Below are positions 1 through 7,125 of a stretch of DNA of 10,288 nucleotides, piece by piece. The DNA is from Gammaproteobacteria bacterium (GTDB lineage: Bacteria > Pseudomonadota > Gammaproteobacteria > QNFN01), in NCBI GenBank assembly GCA_003645555.1, contig QNFN01000033.1, forward strand, positions 1 through 10,288, in the 5' to 3' direction. The translations under genes were made by a program, and so were the position numbers. Position 1 is the first letter of the stretch; every line of letters begins with the position of its first letter. A model generated the notes under the pieces. That model saw nothing but the letters and a program-made list of their open reading frames with translations. It had not been told where the DNA came from and did no database searches.

Positions 1-16
1 ATCATGGCCCCGGCTG

Positions 17-34
17 GTCCAGGCACGCCTGGAC
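17..34. repeat. Perfect inverted repeat, 8-bp arms
   Basis: GTCCAGGC and GCCTGGAC are separated by only AC, so the 18 bp are an almost continuous palindrome. It lies 13 bp before a second, longer palindrome with the same AC centre. No T-run follows, so it is not a typical rho-independent terminator. It could be an RNA hairpin, a REP-like unit or a protein-binding site. Confidence 0.6.
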
Positions 35-47
35 TTGCGCTTCACTC

Positions 48-71
48 AAGGAATAGCCACGGCTATTCCTT
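48..71. repeat. Perfect inverted repeat, 11-bp arms
   Basis: AAGGAATAGCC and GGCTATTCCTT flank a central AC, giving a 24-bp near-continuous palindrome. On the + strand it is followed by TCCC, not a U-tract, so termination is possible but not supported. It precedes the hydrogenase small subunit gene by 78 bp and could act as an intergenic processing, attenuation or REP-like element. An alternative forward-frame stop (TAG, 54-56) falls inside it. Confidence 0.65.
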
Positions 72-149
72 TCCCTCCAGCGCGGCGCCCAGTCGCACCT
101 CTCCCGCGCCGGCATCCGTGATGCTGGTGCCATATACGGGCTAAACACC

Positions 150-921
150 ATGCCCCGAAAGCCACGCAAACCAAAACTCGCCGTCTGGAAGTTTGCTTCC
201 TGTGATGGCTGCCAACTGAGCCTGCTCGACTGCGAGGATGAACTGCTCGCAGTGGCCGACGCCGTCGACATCGCCTACTTTCCCGAGGCGACCCGTGCCG
301 TGCTGCCCGGACCCTACGACATCTCACTGGTCGAGGGATCGATAACCACCGCACATGACGCCAAGCGCATCAAGGCCGTGCGCAAACAGTCAAAGCTGCT
401 GGTCACCATCGGTGCCTGCGCCACCAGTGGCGGCATCCAGGCACTGCGCAACTTCGCCGATGTCGCCGACTACAGCCGCATCGTCTATGCCCACCCGGAG
501 TACCTTGACGCCCTGGCCACCTCGACGCCGATCGCCGACCACGTCGCGGTGGATCTTGAACTGCGCGGCTGCCCGATCGACAAGGGGCAGCTGCTGGCCA
601 CCCTGGCGTCGCTGCTGCGCGGCCGCGTGCCGGTGCTGCCCGACCACAGCGTTTGTGAGGAGTGCAAACGTCACGGCAACATCTGCGTCACCGTCGCCCA
701 CGGCACCCCGTGCCTCGGGCCGGTCACCCTGGCCGGCTGTGGCGCGCTCTGCCCGCGCCACCGACGCGGCTGCTACGGCTGTTTTGGCCCGGCACCGACC
801 GCCAATCCGGTCGCGCTGAGCACCCGCCTGGCCGAACTCGGCCAGTCATCTGAACAGCTGGTACGTCTCTACCGCGGCTTCAATGCCAACGCCAGCACGT
901 TCCGCGACGAGAGCAACCGCC

Positions 922-932
<11 letters not shown>
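150..932 (+). CDS. hydD: Group 3b [NiFe]-hydrogenase small (delta) subunit
   Basis: Electron-transfer subunit of a cytoplasmic, NADP-linked group 3b hydrogenase (sulfhydrogenase type); it passes electrons between the Ni-Fe site in the large subunit and the flavin-containing subunits. 260 aa. Twelve cysteines can be assigned to three Fe-S clusters: proximal cluster C18 and C21 (SCDGCQ), C90 (GACA) and C141 (RGCP); then eight cysteines at 169, 172, 179, 188, 197, 201, 208 and 211, enough for two more [4Fe-4S] clusters. There is no Tat signal peptide, which fits a soluble group 3 enzyme rather than a group 1 uptake enzyme. The ATG at 150 puts the first cysteine pair at residues 18/21, as expected. 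The gene overlaps the large subunit gene by 11 nt, consistent with translational coupling. The symbol follows the Pyrococcus sulfhydrogenase naming (also shyD); the family is secure, the exact subgroup is inferred from sequence style. Confidence 0.93.
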
Positions 933-2211
<1,279 letters not shown>

Positions 2212-2219
2212 ACCTCTTT

Positions 2220-2308
2220 GTAGGTCGGGCTTCAGCCCGACAATCTTTTCATGTGGGTCGGACTTCAGTCCGACACAAACGACCACGCCGGGCTGCAACC
2301 CGACCCAC
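2220..2308. repeat. Cluster of three REP-like palindromes
   Basis: Three related hairpins occupy almost the whole gap between hydA and the protease gene. Unit 1 (2224-2241) is GTCGGGCTTCAGCCCGAC preceded by GTAG. Unit 2 (2257-2274) is GTCGGACTTCAGTCCGAC preceded by GTGG; the change in one arm is compensated in the other, so base pairing is kept. Unit 3 (2287-2304) lies on the opposite strand: read on the minus strand it is GTCGGGTTGCAGCCCGGC preceded by GTGG. The layout, two direct units and one inverted, with a short GT(A/G)G head before each palindrome, is that of REP/REPIN elements mobilised by TnpA-REP (RAYT) transposases. No RAYT gene is in the window. The hairpins may also stabilise the hydDA mRNA or damp transcription into the protease gene. 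Confidence 0.88.
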
Positions 2309-2314
2309 AACGCC

Positions 2315-2782
2315 ATGGCCAAACCCCTACTGATCGCCGCCGGCAATCGCTGGCGCCGTGACGACGGCATCGGCCCGGCGATCGTCGACCGGCTGGCCAC
2401 GCAGCTTGGTGACCAGGTCGACACGCTCCACATCTCCGGCGAGGGTGCCGGCCTGATCGACGCCTGGGACGGTTATGACGAAGTGTGGCTGTTCGATGCC
2501 GCAGCGGCCGCCGGTCAGCCGGGGCGCACCACCTGCATTGAGGCTCACCACGACCCGGTTCCGGCCGTACTCTGCCACCACTCCACTCACCGTTTCGGGG
2601 TTTGCGAGGCGATCGAGATGGCGCGGGTGCTGGAACAGCTTCCTGAACGGCTGGTGCTGATCGCCATCGAGGGGGAGTATTTCGGCGAAGGCGAGGGACT
2701 CAGTGAAGCCGCGGCATCTGCCGCAGGCCATGTGGCCAATCGGCTCGTACTGGAGTTGGGCAACACGCCTAATGCACTCTGA
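2315..2782 (+). CDS. [NiFe]-hydrogenase maturation endopeptidase (peptidase family A31, HycI/HybD-like)
   Basis: After nickel insertion this protease removes the C-terminal tail of the hydrogenase large subunit, letting the active site close. 155 aa, a usual length. The glycine motif GNRWRRDDGIG spans residues 10-20. By comparison with E. coli HybD (Glu16, Asp62, His93), the nickel-sensing residues are likely D17, D61 (in LFDA) and H92 (in HHSTH, where H88 and H89 also cluster). Near the C-terminal end EGEYFGEGEGLS matches the conserved E-G-x-x-F-G-x-G-x-x-L-S stretch. Its natural substrate is the hydA product just upstream. No Shine-Dalgarno is visible: the third REP hairpin ends only 6-10 nt before the ATG, so expression may rely on coupling or be deliberately low. 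Confidence 0.9.
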   Translation: MAKPLLIAAGNRWRRDDGIGPAIVDRLATQLGDQVDTLHISGEGAGLIDAWDGYDEVWLFDAAAAAGQPGRTTCIEAHHDPVPAVLCHHSTHRFGVCEAIEMARVLEQLPERLVLIAIEGEYFGEGEGLSEAAASAAGHVANRLVLELGNTPNAL

Positions 2783-2825
2783 CCCGACCGCGTGAACGGC
2801 TTCTCAGGCCACATCAACTATTTGG

Positions 2826-3350
2826 CTAGTCGCCGCCGAATACCGCGTCGAGTTCCGGGAGCAACTTCCTGACCGTGGCGACATCCTCGGACGGCGCCGA
2901 CGACATGGCACGGATCGACGCCATGGACTGCTCCATCATCGCCAGCATCTGCTGTTTCTGTTCGGGCGTCATGTCGGGGCTCGCCTCGATCTCGGCCCGA
3001 GCCCGACGCATCTCCTCTGCAACCCCGGGCTGCTCCTGCGTCATCTTGACTGACATGTAAGCGGTGACGACACGCTGGGCGACGCTGATCCATGTCTCGA
3101 CAGAATCGAAGCCATGTTTACGCAGGATCACCATGGCCTGGTCGATCTCAGCCTGGCTGCGGGCGTAGGCAGTCAGGTCAGCCGGTGGCCCCTCTTTCCC
3201 GGTGTTCTTGCCGAAGGTCGCCTCGAGATCATGGAGGGCCCCGATGGTGCCGCGTACCTGCGCTTCGGTCAGCCCGGCGCCCTGAGCCACGCCCTGGACG
3301 AGGACGATCAGCAGCATGGCCAGCATCGTGAGGTGACGAGGTGTATGCAT
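2826..3350 (-). CDS. Exported protein of unknown function
   Basis: 174 aa. I do not recognise the family. Residues 1-25 form a Sec-type signal peptide (MHTPRHLTMLAMLLIVLVQG, then AQGAG), so the protein should be periplasmic. The mature part is mostly predicted helix: an early TEAQVRGTIGALHDLEATFG segment, a central hydrophobic helix around ETWISVAQRVVTAYMSV, and a Gln/Met-rich helix with MTPEQKQQMLAMMEQSM. There are no cysteines and no obvious catalytic motif. The start at 3350 was chosen over longer in-frame options because it opens the signal peptide and has GGAG 7 nt upstream on the minus strand. It converges with the hydrogenase protease gene (43-bp gap) and diverges from the exported-protein gene at 3483. 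A structural or helical-bundle role is possible but not shown. Confidence 0.8.
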   Translation of the reverse strand: MHTPRHLTMLAMLLIVLVQGVAQGAGLTEAQVRGTIGALHDLEATFGKNTGKEGPPADLTAYARSQAEIDQAMVILRKHGFDSVETWISVAQRVVTAYMSVKMTQEQPGVAEEMRRARAEIEASPDMTPEQKQQMLAMMEQSMASIRAMSSAPSEDVATVRKLLPELDAVFGGD

Positions 3351-3482
3351 GGCGACTCCAATGATACGAAGGCCCCGGACCCTGAGTATGGTCACGATCC
3401 CGCCACCTGTCGCGTCGCCTGGCAACCGGGCGAGCTGCGGTGATGGACTCGTACCGTCACGGCGGTTTATCTTCAACAACCT
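3351..3482. promoter_or_regulatory. Divergent intergenic region between two exported-protein genes
   Basis: This 132-bp gap must hold the promoters for both the leftward gene (start 3350) and the rightward gene (start 3483). I cannot pick out a convincing -35/-10 pair in either direction. The only clear element is the ribosome binding site of the leftward gene (CTCC on the + strand at about 3356-3359, that is GGAG on the minus strand). No ribosome binding site precedes the rightward ATG; the last 20 bases are A/T-richer than their surroundings. Confidence 0.4.
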
Positions 3483-4271
3483 ATGACCCCCTTCTCCCGC
3501 ATCCCGGGCCTGCTGCTTCTGGCACTGACCACCGCCCTGCCCCTGCCTGCCTCGGCGTTGCCGATGGAAAACGGGGAGATCGGTACGACGTCGTCGTTAT
3601 ATCCGCTGCCACCGGTCTACGCCATCCACGAAGACAACTCGGTCACGCTGCGTCTCTGCTACAACTGGTCGTGCGCGACCCGTGAAACCGTGTTCTTCAG
3701 TGCCAAGGAGATGGCTGGCGTCAAGGAAGAGATGGCCGTCTGCTCCGGCGACTCGCTGCACGACCGGCTGCAACGACTGCGCATCGGCGTCTGGCAGATG
3801 GAGGCGTTAGCCGAACGATTCCAGCCGTTGCTCGCCAACGATACCGCCATCAACGACCAGGACCAGGACCTGGTGGGACGCATGGACTGCATCGACAACT
3901 CGACCAACACGACCACCTACCTGAACATTCTGCGCGATGTCGGGCAGATCCCCGACTGGTCAATCTCAGCACCCGAAGTTCGCGATCGCTTCCTCTTCGA
4001 ACTGGTGCACTGGACGGCGGTTGTGACCGACCAGAAGGATGGTCGCCCCTGGTCAATCGATGCTTGGTACCGACCTAATGGCCATCTGCCTTTTGTCATG
4101 ACGCTGGCGGACTGGACACAGAAAAAGCTCGGCTGGAATCCACCGCTGGACAACCTCAACCCCTACCCGCACCACAGCCGGCAGCTCTGTAGCGTGGGCC
4201 AGGACCGGCTGGTGCCGCAGGTCGCCGACAACCAGGCATCCCGACGCCTTGCCAGGGAAGATGCGAATTGA
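3483..4271 (+). CDS. Exported protein of unknown function, conserved-hypothetical type
   Basis: 262 aa. An N-terminal signal peptide (about residues 1-25, hydrophobic core GLLLLALTTALPLPASA with an ASA-type cleavage site) sends it to the periplasm. The mature protein has five cysteines: C59 and C64 (CYNWSC), C87, C136 (MDCIDN) and C236, so one or two disulfides are possible. Segments likely to be conserved are RMDCIDNSTNTTTYLNIL (around residue 134) and FELVHWTAVV. The last 20 or so residues are polar and look disordered. I cannot assign a catalytic function: the Cys and Asp/Asn/Thr-rich block is suggestive, but I do not recognise the active-site pattern. No Shine-Dalgarno is visible before the ATG; this start is preferred because it gives a complete signal peptide. 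Confidence 0.82.
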   Translation: MTPFSRIPGLLLLALTTALPLPASALPMENGEIGTTSSLYPLPPVYAIHEDNSVTLRLCYNWSCATRETVFFSAKEMAGVKEEMAVCSGDSLHDRLQRLRIGVWQMEALAERFQPLLANDTAINDQDQDLVGRMDCIDNSTNTTTYLNILRDVGQIPDWSISAPEVRDRFLFELVHWTAVVTDQKDGRPWSIDAWYRPNGHLPFVMTLADWTQKKLGWNPPLDNLNPYPHHSRQLCSVGQDRLVPQVADNQASRRLAREDAN

Positions 4272-4426
4272 TCCGGCTTTCGGCCGGGTCACGCCTCGAT
4301 CACGATCGCCCTCGGCCGCAACCCTGGTCGCGCACCGGGATTCATGGCCCGGTTTATTGACCTGCTTGCTTGCCGTAACCGGGGACATTGCCGACAATCC
4401 CACCTGACTTCTCCCGGAAGGTCTTG
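4272..4426. other. Intergenic region upstream of the lipoprotein/CoA operon
   Basis: 155 bp with no gene. It begins with the weak hairpin above and ends with the ribosome binding site GGAAGG (4416-4421), 5 nt before the ancestral ATG of the lipoprotein gene. The promoter for the rightward operon is expected here. TTGACC followed by TTGCTT (about 4358-4371) is suggestive, but I cannot define a proper -35/-10 pair. Confidence 0.4.
4273..4287 (+). terminator. Possible weak terminator hairpin
   Basis: Directly after the stop codon, CCGGC (4273-4277) pairs with GCCGG (4283-4287) over a 5-nt loop. No T-run follows, so rho-independent termination is doubtful; it may simply cap the 3' end of the preceding mRNA. 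Confidence 0.25.
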
Positions 4427-4447
4427 ATGCCCCTAAGGAGCCTCTGA
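4427..4447 (+). pseudogene. Ancestral start of the lipoprotein gene, cut off by the MITE (now a 6-codon leader ORF)
   Basis: ATG at 4427 has an excellent ribosome binding site (GGAAGG, 5-nt spacing). It now reads M-P-L-R-S-L and then hits TGA (4445-4447) inside the MITE. If the MITE (4437-4595) and one copy of the CTAA duplication are removed, this ATG runs straight into the lipoprotein: MPLTIRLAVLRLPLLG and on to a lipobox cysteine at residue 23, giving a 158-aa product. This is therefore the original start. In the present arrangement the short ORF ends 7 nt before the next ATG (4455), a spacing that would permit termination-reinitiation. Confidence 0.8.
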
Positions 4448-4595
4448 TTAAGTCATGAACTCGCATCTTGCGCCCAGAATATCCAGCTTTTTCGTTGCCA
4501 AGCTTCGCAATAGCTCGCTATTACGTGCGCTTTGCGCCTCAAATCTGAACATTCTGAGTCACAACCTACTTCGTTCAGACTTAATCAGAGGCTCC
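4437..4595. mobile_element. 159-bp MITE with 18-bp terminal inverted repeats and CTAA target duplication (IS5-like)
   Basis: Left end GGAGCCTCTGATTAAGTC (4437-4454) and right end GACTTAATCAGAGGCTCC (4578-4595) are perfect reverse complements. A further subterminal TGAAC/GTTCA pair (4456-4460 and 4573-4577) extends the symmetry with a 1-nt offset. Identical CTAA tetranucleotides flank the element (4433-4436 and 4596-4599). A 4-bp duplication of the YTAR type is the pattern of the IS5 subgroup, so an IS5-family transposase supplied in trans is the best guess. There is no transposase gene inside. The interior is less GC-rich than its surroundings and contains a small palindrome, AATAGC-TC-GCTATT (4509-4522). 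One forward frame is open from the ATG at 4455 through the right end into the host gene. Confidence 0.93.
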
Positions 4596-5066
4596 CTAAC
4601 AATACGCCTCGCCGTCCTGCGGCTCCCCCTGCTCGGCCTGCTGCTCCTCGCCAGCTGCGCCACGCTGCAGCCCGGTTACGAGACGCCGACGGTCACCGTC
4701 AACTCATTCCGGACATTGCCGGGCGAGGGAGTGGCACCGCGCTTTGAGATCGGGCTGCGCATCCTCAACCCCAATCGCTCCCCGCTGAAGCTCCACGGCA
4801 TCGCCTACAGCGTCCACCTGGAGGGTCATCGCCTGCTGGCCGGTGTGGCCAATGACCTGCCAGAAGTAGCACCGTATGGCGAGGCCGACATCACGCTGGT
4901 TGCCAGCATCGACCTTCTCGGTGGCATCGGATTGATCGGCGACCTGATGCAGTCGAGCCGGGAGGTGCTCTCATACCGCCTTGAGGCGAAGCTGGACATC
5001 GGCCCACTGCAGCCGGCGATCCGGATCGATCACGAAGGCACGGTCAGCCTTGGCTCGAGTCGTTGA
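4455..5066 (+). CDS. LEA14-like (LEA_2/WHy domain) lipoprotein, 5' end remodelled by a MITE
   Basis: The body encodes a small outer- or inner-membrane-anchored lipoprotein of the LEA type 2 kind: after the lipobox (LLAS-C, Cys68 in this frame) comes a single beta-sandwich domain with the typical RFEIGLRILNPN segment and later LEGHRLLAGV, ending in a beta-rich tail. Such proteins are linked to desiccation and stress tolerance in plants; bacterial roles are poorly known. As written (203 aa) the first 47 residues come from the MITE, giving an unusually long polar n-region before the hydrophobic core (about residues 54-66). The original product was 158 aa with a standard signal peptide. TAAGGAG at the MITE junction lies 14 nt before this ATG, longer than optimal. 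Whether a functional lipoprotein is still made is uncertain; it could be a pseudogene. The stop is 14 nt before the hydratase gene. Confidence 0.72.
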   Translation: MNSHLAPRISSFFVAKLRNSSLLRALCASNLNILSHNLLRSDLIRGSLTIRLAVLRLPLLGLLLLASCATLQPGYETPTVTVNSFRTLPGEGVAPRFEIGLRILNPNRSPLKLHGIAYSVHLEGHRLLAGVANDLPEVAPYGEADITLVASIDLLGGIGLIGDLMQSSREVLSYRLEAKLDIGPLQPAIRIDHEGTVSLGSSR

Positions 5067-5080
5067 CGGAGACTTCACCC

Positions 5081-5929
5081 ATGGATATCGATATCGATCA
5101 CCTGCGCGGCTGGGTCGGCCGAAGCATGACGGCCAAGGACACTGTCGACGGGCGCCGTACCGCCGCCCTGGCGGCGACCCTCGACCTCGATTCGGCTCCG
5201 GGCAACGGCGACTACCTGCCGCCACTCTGGCACTGGCTGGGCTTCCTGCCCTGCGACCGGGCCAGCGATCTCGGTGACGACGGCCACCCGCATCGTGGCG
5301 GCTTTCTGCCCCCGGTGCCGCTGCCGCGGCGCATGTGGGCCGGAAGCCAGTTCGAGTTCCACCGGCCGTTGCAGGTCGGCACGGCGGCGGAGCGAATATC
5401 GACCGTGCGCTCGGTCGACCTCAAGGCGGGACGCAGCGGCGCACTGGTCTTCGTCCGCATCGAACACGCCCTGCAGGACGCGTCAGGTCCGCTGCTTACC
5501 GAGTGGCACGACATCGTCTATCGCGAGCCCGCGGCTCCCGGTTCGTCCCCGCCACCTGCAAAGCCGGCGCCGGACAACGCCGTCTGGACCTGGAATATCG
5601 AACCCGACCCGGTGCTGCTGTTCCGCTACTCGGCGCTGACTTTCAATGGCCACCGCATCCATTACGATCGCCGCTACGCCATGGATGTCGAGGGCTACCC
5701 GGGACTGATCGTCCACGGCCCGCTGCAGGCGACACTGCTGCTGGAACTGCTGCGTCGCGAACAGCCCGATGCCACGGTGACCGCGTTTTCGTTCCGCGCC
5801 TTGCGCCCGGTATTCGATACTGGCCCGATCACCGTGTGCGGCCAACCCGGAGACGAAGGCGCGGTGCAGTTATGGATTACCGATGCCGATGGCGCCATGG
5901 CGATGGAAGCCACTGCGACAATCGTCTGA
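5081..5929 (+). CDS. HTD2/MaoC-type double hot-dog acyl-CoA hydratase (itaconyl-/mesaconyl-CoA hydratase-like)
   Basis: 282 aa, the usual size for the double hot-dog HTD2 family that includes itaconyl-CoA hydratase (Ich, Pseudomonas) and mesaconyl-C4-CoA hydratase (Meh, Chloroflexus/Accumulibacter). It would add water to, or remove it from, an unsaturated C4-C5 acyl-CoA in the cytosol. The N-terminal half (residues 10-150) is the degenerate hot-dog with WHWLGFLPC and GGFLPPVPLPRRMWAG. The C-terminal half holds the active-site region FNGHRIHYD (N189, H191, H194, D196) and GLIVHGPLQ (H212). ATG 5081 was chosen over a TTG at 5063 because GGAG lies 9 nt upstream and the TTG overlaps the previous stop. 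It opens a compact operon with the dehydrogenase and CoA-transferase. Substrate identity is inferred from family and neighbours. Confidence 0.85.
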   Translation: MDIDIDHLRGWVGRSMTAKDTVDGRRTAALAATLDLDSAPGNGDYLPPLWHWLGFLPCDRASDLGDDGHPHRGGFLPPVPLPRRMWAGSQFEFHRPLQVGTAAERISTVRSVDLKAGRSGALVFVRIEHALQDASGPLLTEWHDIVYREPAAPGSSPPPAKPAPDNAVWTWNIEPDPVLLFRYSALTFNGHRIHYDRRYAMDVEGYPGLIVHGPLQATLLLELLRREQPDATVTAFSFRALRPVFDTGPITVCGQPGDEGAVQLWITDADGAMAMEATATIV

Positions 5930-5964
5930 CGCCCGTAACCGACTCAAATCAACGGAGCCTCATC

Positions 5965-7125
5965 ATGCATGACGCCAATGACCCCTATGGTGACATCCGC
6001 GATGCCATCCGCGACCTCTGCAAGCACTACCCGGACAGCTATTTCCGTGAAATCGACGAAGCCCGCGGCTATCCCGAGGCGTTCGTCGACGCCCTGACCG
6101 AGGCCGGTTGGCTGGCCGCCCTGATCCCGGAGGCGTTCGGCGGCAGCGGACTGGGACTAACCGAGGCATCGGTGATCATGGAGGAGATCAACCGCTGTGG
6201 CGGCAATGCCGGCGCCTGCCACGGTCAGATGTACAACATGGGCACGCTGCTGCGCCACGGCTCCGAAGAACAGCAACAGCGCTACCTGCCACGTATCGCC
6301 AGCGGTGAACTGCGCCTGCAGTCGATGGCCGTAACCGAACCGACTACCGGTACCGACACTACCAAGATCAAGACCATGGCCGTGCGCAAGGGCGATCGTT
6401 ACGTGGTCAACGGTCAGAAGGTCTGGATCTCACGCGTACAGCACTCCGACCTGATGATCCTGCTGGCACGCACGACCCCGCTGGCCGAGGTCAAGCGCAA
6501 GTCCGAGGGCATGTCGATCTTTATCGTCGACTTGCACCACGCCGTCGACAACGGCATGAGCGTCAAGCCGATCGCCAACATGGTCAACCACGAGACCAAC
6601 GAGTTGTTCTTCGACAATCTGGAGATCCCGGTGGAAAACCTCATCGGCGAGGAAGGGATGGGGTTCCGTTACATCCTCGACGGACTCAATGCCGAGCGCA
6701 CGCTGATCGCCGCCGAGTGCATCGGCGATGGCTACTGGTTTACCGAGCGGGCCGTGAACTACGCCAACGAACGCATCGTCTTCGATCGCCCCATCGGTCA
6801 GAATCAGGGTATCGCCTTCCCGCTGGCCGAGGCGCATATCGAGATCGAGGCGGCCAACCTGATGCGCTTCGAGGCGTGCCGGCGTTTCGATGCCAACGAA
6901 CCGTGCGGCGCCCAGGCGAACATGGCCAAGCACCTCGCCGCCAAGGCCTCGTGGGAAGCGGCCAACGCCTGCCTGCAGACCCACGGCGGCTTCGGGTTCG
7001 CGTCCGAGTACGACGTCGAACGCAAGTTCCGTGAGACCCGCCTCTACCAGGTGGCACCGATCTCGACCAACCTGGTGCTCTCTTACGTTGCCGAACACAT
7101 CCTCGGCCTGCCGAGGTCATACTGA
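5965..7125 (+). CDS. Acyl-CoA dehydrogenase, short/branched-chain type
   Basis: FAD enzyme introducing a 2,3-double bond into an acyl-CoA and passing electrons to ETF. 386 aa, the normal length. N-terminal helical domain, then the beta-domain signature MAVTEPTTGTDTTKIKT and NGQKVWIS, then the C-terminal helical domain with HGGFGFASEYDVERKFRETR. The catalytic Glu of medium-chain enzymes (in YEGTS near the C terminus) is absent: the aligned stretch reads YQVAPISTN. Instead LNAER (E244) matches the helix-G Glu of isovaleryl-CoA dehydrogenase, so the protein should still be active and prefer a branched substrate. Start ATG 5965 has GGAG 7 nt upstream; the open frame extends further left only as a shadow of the hydratase gene. 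Its stop overlaps the next start (TGATG). A methylsuccinyl-CoA-like or other branched C5 substrate is an inference. Confidence 0.92.
   Translation: MHDANDPYGDIRDAIRDLCKHYPDSYFREIDEARGYPEAFVDALTEAGWLAALIPEAFGGSGLGLTEASVIMEEINRCGGNAGACHGQMYNMGTLLRHGSEEQQQRYLPRIASGELRLQSMAVTEPTTGTDTTKIKTMAVRKGDRYVVNGQKVWISRVQHSDLMILLARTTPLAEVKRKSEGMSIFIVDLHHAVDNGMSVKPIANMVNHETNELFFDNLEIPVENLIGEEGMGFRYILDGLNAERTLIAAECIGDGYWFTERAVNYANERIVFDRPIGQNQGIAFPLAEAHIEIEAANLMRFEACRRFDANEPCGAQANMAKHLAAKASWEAANACLQTHGGFGFASEYDVERKFRETRLYQVAPISTNLVLSYVAEHILGLPRSY

Larger units (their letters stand above)
1..149. other. Leader region upstream of the hydrogenase small subunit, with two hairpins
   Basis: No recognisable protein is encoded here on either strand. 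In group 3b operons the gene before the small subunit is normally the gamma (FAD/NAD(P)-binding) subunit. The three forward frames stay open from the left edge to stops at 54-56, 119-121 and 142-144, but none of the short tails resembles the Cys-rich C terminus I would expect of a gamma subunit. Either that gene ends left of the window or a different arrangement applies. The stretch contains two perfect inverted repeats (17-34 and 48-71), listed separately. I see no convincing promoter. The ribosome binding site for the gene at 150 is weak (GGG about 10 nt upstream). Confidence 0.5.

Noticed and set aside
1..149. C terminus of the hydrogenase gamma subunit
   Set aside because: None of the three forward tails shows the Cys-rich end expected of that subunit, so I could not support the call although operon logic suggests the gene lies just upstream.
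883..921. Upstream start for the hydrogenase large subunit
   Set aside because: The 13 extra residues have no family support; the ATG at 922 gives the normal RVEGEG-type N terminus.
2220..2308. CRISPR array
   Set aside because: Only three palindromic units with unequal spacing, one inverted, and no true spacers; REP-like elements explain them better.
2220..2308. Rho-independent terminator after hydA
   Set aside because: The hairpins lack the following T-run on the coding strand (only CAATCTTTTC after unit 1) and occur as a repeated, inverted family.
4455..4595. An independent small gene within the MITE
   Set aside because: The frame has no stop of its own and no protein-like conservation that I can recognise; it is explained as read-through of the element into the lipoprotein gene.
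4574..4602. Outward promoter made by the MITE right end (TTCAGA, 17 bp, TAACAA)
   Set aside because: The -10 match is only 3 of 6 and no supporting element is present.
5335..5964. Long N-terminal extension of the acyl-CoA dehydrogenase (frame open from 5335)
   Set aside because: It lies entirely over the hydratase gene and the short gap after it, is Arg/Pro-rich as shadow frames in GC-rich DNA are, and the ATG at 5965 has a good ribosome binding site and matches the family N terminus.
6430..7098. 222-aa open frame antisense to the acyl-CoA dehydrogenase
   Set aside because: Same reason: mirror of conserved codons, no motif or plausible start region.
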